Positions 48,501-57,500 of a DNA stretch of 64,000 nt are shown here, in pieces. Made by a program: the position numbers and the translations under genes. The stretch covers positions 248,001-312,000 of the forward strand of contig VXBP01008680.1 in the NCBI GenBank assembly GCA_013400115.1, read 5' to 3'. The notes under the pieces were generated by a model. That model was not told the DNA's origin and made no database searches. It saw nothing but the letters and a program-made list of their open reading frames with translations. The stretch comes from Rhinopomastus cyanomelas (Eukaryota > Chordata > Aves > Bucerotiformes > Rhinopomastidae). How positions within the stretch are numbered: the stretch's first letter is position 1; each line of letters begins with the position of its first letter.

Positions 48501-51500
48501 AAATGTTGAAAAAAGAATTCCAGCTCCAACTATTTAAAAACCAATATAACATCCAATATTTCTTGTAAGGGCAATGCTGGACAACACACTTCTTGCAGAC
48601 AACAAAGTTCAGAAATGCATTTTGTGCTAAGTAATGTTTCTGACATTTCACATATGCCAGTATCAGCTCATTTCTCACATTTTTTGTTGCTACAGTTTGA
48701 ACATAACCAGATGTGCTGAGCTACTTTTAAAAGCAATTGAATACAACTTACTTGTCATTAAAGAAGTTTTAATTAATTGAAAGAAACTATATGAAATTGT
48801 TCCACATTTAACATTTTCATACCTAACAACCTTACTGGTACCTTTGCAACAATATATATGCTAATGAAGATAAACGTATATTTTAGATTGAGATTATCCC
48901 ATCTGCTTGTCAACAGTCTATTAGGTCATAAGGCAGACAACGAAAGAAAAATCAACACAGTTCTCTAGCTTTTGATTTTTACTAACCCTTATGGGAAAGG
49001 AAGATTGCTTTCTTATGAGCTCGTATCTGGGAGAATATTTAGGGACTGCATAAAAATGAATAATAAAAATGCTGGCATATAAATAGGTCATGAAGATTAA
49101 GATGTTCTTCTTGTATTAATCTTACTTAGATTTCTGGGTTTTAAAGTAGAATATCTCAGAGTTGACAGTGGAAAATGAAGGTGGGCTGTTTACTACAAGC
49201 ATAAGTTAAAAGTTAAATCACAAAATAAAAGGATTACAGACTCAACCGGGAAAAAGCACTAGGTCAGGACTGCAATCTCTATTAATTAGGTATCCCAGCT
49301 GGGCAGTGGGTTTGCAGCTGTTAACTTGATCAATGACTTACCTAAATGTCATCTCTACTGATTCGCTTATAAATTACCAGCAAGTGAGACTAATGTACAG
49401 GTGCTAATTTATTTAAACTGTTCTCTGCAGTTCTACATCGCTTTATAAACTGCATCTGGCACCTAATGTTAGCTGTCAGTTGTATTTAGACATGCCTGTC
49501 CTAACGACTCTGTTCATTAGAAATGAGCACAAATTATGAAATATTGTGAAAAATGATACATCAAATGGAATGGGCAAAGCAAATCAATTAGGAAAACTTC
49601 ATAACACATATTCACACATAGGAGAATAAAACATCCTAGCTTCAGAGTGAAGTCTATAATGCCAATTAAAAAGCAATTGGTAGACTTCTGCACAGTTATA
49701 TATCAATTTGCTGGATTTTTTTTCTCCTCCAGAAATACAGTTGTAATGCACAGCTTAACTTTTCATTCCTAAATAAAAGCATCAGTAAGAGGCAATTCTG
49801 CTTCCACAACATCCAGAAGGATTAGCAAGTAAGTCAACTTATTTCCCTGTTTAAAACTTCACAAGGTTTAGCTTTTATTAAAATACACCTAAAACTCCAG
49901 TATGATGTCTACTTTTAAAATACACTGCACAGCCTGATTAACAGTAGAAGACATTCAGGTATATAAGCACTCATCAGAAAGAATTACTGTTCAAAATGTA
50001 AAGCTTGGTAATTCTCCTGCCAGTGCTTAAGCAGCTTTTATATTTTTATAACAGATTTAATTATGCATAGCAGTCACTATTACATACTCTAAGTATTTGG
50101 CAACACCTGATGAAGAAATCAAACATGTACCACAGATACTTGGTATCTCTGGACTCTTCCTAAACAAAGTCTGCAAAGCAGTCCCACACGTGTCACCTGC
50201 AACGAATCCGTAACAGCTACTTTCCAGAATGAATCTTTTATTAATGACAGAGCTAAATAAATTTAGTGCAAATGGTCACAGTGCTCTGGACTCACAACAA
50301 AACCACCACTTACACTGGCCATTTTCCATTTCATGCTGCTCATAAGCCCTCTCCCTAAACCCTATCGAGGGATGGATGCCAGACTCCAAAATAATGCCTT
50401 CTCCTGCCATTAACTTTTCAGACAAACAAACTGAACTACTAGCATCATCACTGTACTGTACTAATACAGGAGATGTTCTGATGGTAGATCTGTGCATGAA
50501 TACTTTATAAGAAAGTAACTCAAAATTATAAAGGTCACTAAAAGTAAGAAAAAACATCTGAAAAATACAAGAAAATGAAAATTTATAGTCTGTACAGAAA
50601 GAACTCCAGTGTCAAGAAATAGGCTGATTTTACTGCTGACCCAGATGTCTCACTGAATACTTTTACTGGTGACAGGACCTCATCCACTTTACACTGAAAG
50701 TGGAAGAGTCTCCGCATTAACATTTGTCTAAAGAAGAACACTTAACGATTCTGAATGAAAGTAGTTGTAGCATTGGCACAAGGCTTTGTACGGATCAAGC
50801 TTGATTTCCTAAGGATCTGTGAAGTCAAGCTTTCTTTACGGATTTTCTGATACTTGATAAAATTCAAGTCTCATTTTAGCCTTTTTCCTCAGCAGGCCAT
50901 TAACCGTGTCTTTTCTCTGCTGTCTATTTTGAGAGAAGTTTTCAGAACTTAACTTTGAAGCTTGTCAAATGCCTTTGAAATCAGCCTGTACCACCACCTA
51001 CAGATGTAGCTTGTTCTACCCCATGTGGGCACAGCTATGCTGGCAATTTTGCCAGAGAAGGGCAACAAACTCCTAGTTCTGAAAAACCTAAACCATGCAC
51101 ACCTCTTTTTTGGCACATACACGTTACTACCCTTACCCTGAGGCTCTACTGATACACTGTGCTGCCATAGCTATAGTACCAACGCTGCTGCTATGCAGAG
51201 AAAGCTTCAGCCATGAGACTTCCTGCAGCTTCACCTGAAGAGGGGAAAGTCACCAAATGACACTTCACACATCAGTGGTAGGGAGAAAAGACAGAAATGA
51301 CAGAAGAGAAGACCAGGTCAGATGTTAAACAAAAATAAATTCATGCCACAAAATTTTTTTCTTAGTGAAAGGATGCACATCCAGACACGAGCCTAAAGGA
51401 CAGAGAAAGAAGAGGCCACCCATCTGTCAGATGTGAGAAGGAATGGCAATAAAATAGAATGTTTGGAGCTACTGATATGAGCTTAAATTCCCATCTATAT

Positions 51501-54500
51501 AAAATGCCTAAGTTAAACCAGAGTGTTAGTTGTAAAACATCCTCTACAATTTAATTTGCATTACCAGTAACTACATTATCATACAAGAAAACCCGACCCA
51601 AATATACACAGCAGGTCAAATTGTGGGTAAGCGTTTCCAAGTGCTACACAAACCTTTACAGTGCCTCTTATAACCCCAGATCAAGGGGATTATCCATTAG
51701 TACTTTTTAAAAGAACCTACTGTGCTTTAGCAAGATACGTTATATAGCTCTATACTGTGATGTCTGGCCCCACGCGGTAAACGGGGTAGGATCTCTATTC
51801 ACAGTCACAGTTGCAATGTTCACAACATATAGTAGCATTCTTTCTTATTCTGACAGTTTGATTAAAATTCACAGAGAGCTGAGGGGCTCATGCTGAAGTA
51901 AAGTGCTTTCAATATCTGAAACTCTACAGTAAATTACTTCTCCAACAGAGCAACTGTACTTACATTAATATCCTCTTGGGTAAAAGTTTCTGGATCTTCT
52001 CCCATCATGTTGGCTAAATGTCTCTTTCCTAGGTTGAACTCTTCAATCTGTTTTTTAATAAATTCGTCTGTGTACTTTTCATGTTCTGAGGCTCCTGCAC
52101 CTTTCCTCCACACCGCTGTAGTGGTGTGGAGTAGCCTTGACATCTAGCAAAAACAAACAAACAAAAAGTAAGATATTTTTATTTTGGAACAGTCACCTCT
52201 AAATAAAATGAATAAAAGTAACAAACCATTCATACTTGTAACAACATGCAACACATTATTGTACTAAATCAGAAAAAGCATTACTCATTAAACCATTTTC
52301 TTCCAATTGTTTAGTGTCCATAGAAAAATGAACACATCCTAAAAGCTGAACATTCTCACACTCCACAATTAATTCAGAACATTTTTCTAATGGAAAGAAA
52401 CGTATCATACGTCAAGAACATCCAGCAAAAGCAAAACACAGCACTAATCCACAGAAGCAGTCTTAAACTAAAAATCTACCAGCAGATAAGTAGGCTTTAC
52501 TTTCACCTAAAGGCATCTCATAACAAAGTATGAAAAGACTCTTCAGGAGAGCAGCTCTCCAGAGGCCTTCAGAAGCACTGGCTGCGCAAACACCGCTAAT
52601 GGCTCTGGAAAGGTTCTGAAGTGTTCCTTCCTTAATCAGTGCCAGAATGGTTCTTCAGCTTTTTCACCACCACAGGTAGGGTAATTAAAAAACTAGTAAG
52701 GTAGTTTCCATCTCAGAACTCGTAACTCAGGGGATAGTTATCTTATGATCTTTGTAGGATACAAGTTTGGTTTTTTACAATCAAAACAATCAGTAAAGAT
52801 GACAATTTCCTCTGTCAGACAAACAGAAGCTACACTGACAGAGCTGCAATGTCCCAGCCCTGGCTTAGTGCCAATATTATGCACTATTTTGTCTTTCTAA
52901 CGTTAGTATTGAAGTCCTCTGCAGCTTAATTATTCCATAAACTGAATGGGAACTGATGATTTATGTGGTCTTCTGTGGGCGGGAGGAGGGAGGAAATCAC
53001 AAGGGAGAAAAAGGGTGCGTGGGACAGAAAAGCAAAGACCGAATAACTTCTGAATCAGAAAAATACCCAGTTCTGTTCACCAGATAATACTCTGAAACAC
53101 TTCCCTCCACGCCCTTCAGCGTGCCACAGCTTGGTTGTGCGAGCACACAGCACGTTTTCACAAGGCAGAGCCAGCCCATCTCACAGCCCACCCCTGCCAC
53201 CATTTTTTCACTTGCCCAGTGCCAGCTCTGGCACTCAGACTCTTCTTCAGCTCTGCAAAAATGGAGATTTCTGCTTCCTCTCAATGAGTGGGCAGTTCTC
53301 AGCTGAGTCCAAGAAGGCTCTGAGAAGCAAAGCTGACATGAGAAGGTGGCAGAATCACACAACTGGGAGCAGGGAAAGAGAGGTGGTGTCCTCTCCTTAC
53401 CTTAACTTTCAGTAAATTATTGAATTTTTGCTGTTTCTGCTGTTCCTGCAGCTGCAACCTCAGTCTGTCTAAATCTAGCCAAACATTAAAGCCCTAACAT
53501 GTACAACAAAGTGAACTATTCAGGGTTCTCATAATGAGAAACAGAATAAAGCTAGTATTTGAAATGATTAAATATTGTAGACATGCTGACCATTGTGATG
53601 GACTTCACCATCCTGAGTTAATATGAATAGCATAAAATAATTGCTACCTTCCTTGTAATGAATCACAGAATCGAAGGGGTTGGAAGGGACCTCTGGAGAT
53701 TATCTAGTCGAAACCCCCACCAAAAGCAGGATCACCTAGGGCTGGTCACACAGGAACATATTCAGGGCTGTTCTGAAAATCTCCAAAGACAGACAGGCCA
53801 TACAACTTCTCTGGGTAGCCCCACTGCAGTATTCCATGACCCTCACAGTAAAGAAGTTCTTCTCTATGTTGAGGGGGAACCTCCATACTCCAACTTGTAC
53901 CTACTGCCCCTTGTCCTATCACAGGGCACCAGTGAAGAGAGACTTTTCTCTTCTTGACACCCATTCTTCACATATTTGTAGACATAAATAAGACGCTCTC
54001 TCAGTCTTTTCCTCTCCAGACTAAACAGCCCCAGTTCTTTCAGCCTGTCCTCACAGGAAAGGTGATCAAGTCCCTTAAGTCATCTTTGCAGCCCTCCATT
54101 GGACTCTTGCTGGCACTTCCTGGTCTCTCTTGAGCTGAGGAGCCCAAAACCGGACACAGTATTCCAGGTGTGGCTGCACCAGAGTAGAGACAAAGGAGAA
54201 CCTGCCTTGATCTGCTGGACATACTTTTCTTGATGCACTCCAGGGTACCCTGGCCTTCCTGGCCACAAGGGCACACTGCGGTTCACTAGGTCTCCAAGGC
54301 CGCCTTTCATGGGGCTGCTTTCCAGCAGGACAACACCTGATCTGTACTGGTGCATGGTGTTGCTCCTCCACAGGTTCAGGACTCTATACTTATGCTTATT
54401 GAACTACACCAGGTTCCCTTTTGCCCAGGATCTAGTCTGCCCAGATCATAGCAACAATCTCCCTGGACAATCTTTGATCATTTTCATGGCCCTCCTCTGG

Positions 54501-57500
54501 ATCCACTCCAAGTCCACATTTTTCTTGTGTTGAGGGCTCCACAACTGGAATCACTTCTCTTGATTTGCTGGCTATGCTTCTTCTCATGCAGCCCAGCATG
54601 CAACTGGCTTTCTGGGCTGCAAGTGCATATTCATGGCTCATGACCAGCTTTTTGTCCACCAAATTCCCCTCTGCAAGACTTCTGTCTTGCACGTCATCCT
54701 GCAGCCGAGATTGATAGTGAAGATTGCCCCAATCCATGTGCAGGACCTCACACTTGGTCTTGTCAAACCCCATAAGATTTACATGGGCCCAGATCATGCT
54801 GGATGGCAGCACAAGCTTCTGGTTAATCAGCCAATCCTCCAGTAATCTTCAAATGCAGTTATAACCACAACGATATAAACACACACATTTCAAACAAACA
54901 AGATTACATGGATACACATGCAAGACAAACACAAGAGTGCATCTAACTTTCACCTTCTATTGGCAAAAGGAGTCAGCATATAGGAACTTCTATGTCTAGA
55001 AGCTTTGGATGTTCTGTACCACATGGTTAAGTCCTAGGTGAACAGGAAATGAAACGACTTTTCTTGTACTTCCACACAGCCCAGTTGCTATTATGAACAT
55101 CTGACAGGCCTGGATAGACTGACCCAACATACCAACCTCAACAATTCTGTGATTTTGTGATCCTGTGACAGCACATGCTTGTGTTGCAGAAGAGGTCCAA
55201 TGAACTCATCAAGGCTCAACATCTTTTCGGAAAAGGTAAAGTCATATTTGAATAACAAGGTCACACCAGAAGGAAAGAACCAACCTTCTATGGTTTTGCA
55301 ACCTGAGATAAACTTAACCCCTTAAAGCATATACCTCAGAAAAGCAGCCAATACTTCTGCCAGAAAAGATTTTAAAACAGCTTCAAGGCACTATTTGGTG
55401 CTGAAGAGCCTGTGTTGCTTTGTTATCTCCACAGCTTATATGTATCATATTCAATGCTAGTCTTGATTTGCCCTTTTTCATTTTCAATATTCAAGCTTTC
55501 AATGAGGTTACAATGACATAATCAGAATTGAAAATCATCTAAATTTTAAATGTACCTATTTTCCACAGGCAAGGCGATTTCCTCAGCAGTAAGGAAAACA
55601 GTGGTATTTCCTATTCTTCTCTCCTAGTTGCTCCTCAGGAAAGAATTAAATTCATCCTCTTGTCTTAATAGTAACTATTTATTTGTAATTCTTGTTAATG
55701 AACATATGATTCCTTATTACTTGGTCCAAAATTGCTTTCTCTGCACTACGCTTTGAACAGAATACTTTTTTAAAAAGATTGCCTTCATCTTACTCCTGTC
55801 AATGCCTATTGTAATTTTCTCATTTTTGTCCTCCTTCCCTCAAGCTATTCATATTCTTCCCCAGTTTCAATTCGTCACTAATCAAAAGTCCCTGGACACA
55901 TAAACTGTTCATAATTAGAAAACAGCCTCTTATGCAAATTAATATCTATTGTATTGGGTTCCTCTTCTGGGATAAGAGCACTATTTCATGGGTGGTACAG
56001 GCAAGAACTGCAAAGCACAGCTAAATGCTTCTGGCGCTTCAGTCAAGCAAGAATGCACGCTCCTCTACTTTCTAGAGGAAACCACAGAGGTTTGTGTTCA
56101 ATTCTTGCCCATCTCATAAAGCATGACTGCAGACAGCAGCCTTGCCATTTTTAAAATAATAACGGTTATTAACAGCAGTCCTGAAATAAAACTCTTCCAC
56201 TGGGACAGGGGAGAAGCAAAAACCTTTACTTGTAGACACAACTCTTCGGCATTAACCCTCTGCTCCCAACTCTTTCCAGAGCAACTCAATATTTAAAAGT
56301 TTTGGAAATTCTGATTTTTCCAAGGAGACCACCAATTTATAGCAAAACAGCTTATGTGAAATTTGCCTTTAGGAAAAAAATGTTTTTAGTAAACTTCTAT
56401 GACCTATTTTTCCCCAAGACAAATTACTAGGATCTGTCCACTTCACAGAATCACAGAACATTAGGAATTGGAAGGGACCTCAAAAGACCATCTAGTGCAA
56501 TCCCCCTGCCACAGAAGGATCACCTAGACCAAGCTGCACAGGAACGTATTCAGGCAGGTTTTAAATGCCTCCAGAGAGGGAGACTCCACAGCCCCACTGG
56601 GAAGCCTGTTCCAGTGCTCTGTCACCCTCACTGTGAAGCAGTTCCTTCTCACATGCACATACTCATCTTGTTCATTTTGCTTCACTTGAGTTACCTGTAT
56701 GTAAAATCAACATGGATCACTAGTAGAGGAATCAAGCTTCCTGGACTTTTGCAATGGGAGGAATGGGGAAGTAAGAAGCCAGAGACTTGAGTTCAAGATA
56801 AAATTGTTCATTTTACAACACAACACAGGTGTAAAGAAGGCAACAGTAAATGATGCAGAATACATGTAGCTGGCACCATTTTCATGCTTCTTCCATGCTC
56901 TAAGCTGGCAGGCTTCAACTATCTCCTTCCCAAAAGCCATGCAAGTAAACGAATTTGTACTAAAAAGGTGTCTTTGGGATAAAACTTCACCACTAGGAGA
57001 TGCAGAGCTGGAGCTGTATAACCACATCAGCATGCAGTACTAAAGCTGCCCGGTGTCCACTGCTACAATTTTTGAACCCAGCAGACAAGGAGACACCAGC
57101 CGTTGCCCTATGGTCGCTTGTGACACAAGAAAGCATGTTTTACATAGCAGTCATACAGAACACAAATGCTAAGGCTCATCCTAAGTTTCTAAGGATCTAC
57201 CTTTATTTTTCCCCTCAACAGGTGAGTTTTGGCTTTCCAGTGTGCCATTTTACAAAACCATGCTTTAACTGACTCACTAAAGCAATATTTATGTAATCTC
57301 AGATTTCACTTAGCCTACAAACTAATTAGGTGAACCAGTATCAGGTCATGTTTTAAGAAGCAATTTGTAAATCACATCAGTAAGTATCACAAGGTGTCAG
57401 CAAATATACGTAAGTGGGTTTTATATCACTTTTTATACCTGATTTTCACCAAGTATTTAATCAGACAAAAATGAAGTCTCTTGACAAGTAATTGTTAAAC

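Noticed and set aside
52106..52131. A 9-bp inverted repeat (CTCCACACC / GGTGTGGAG) in MRPS9 exon 2.
   Set aside because: It is fully explained as coding sequence for LHTTTAVWR, and short stems of this kind are common.
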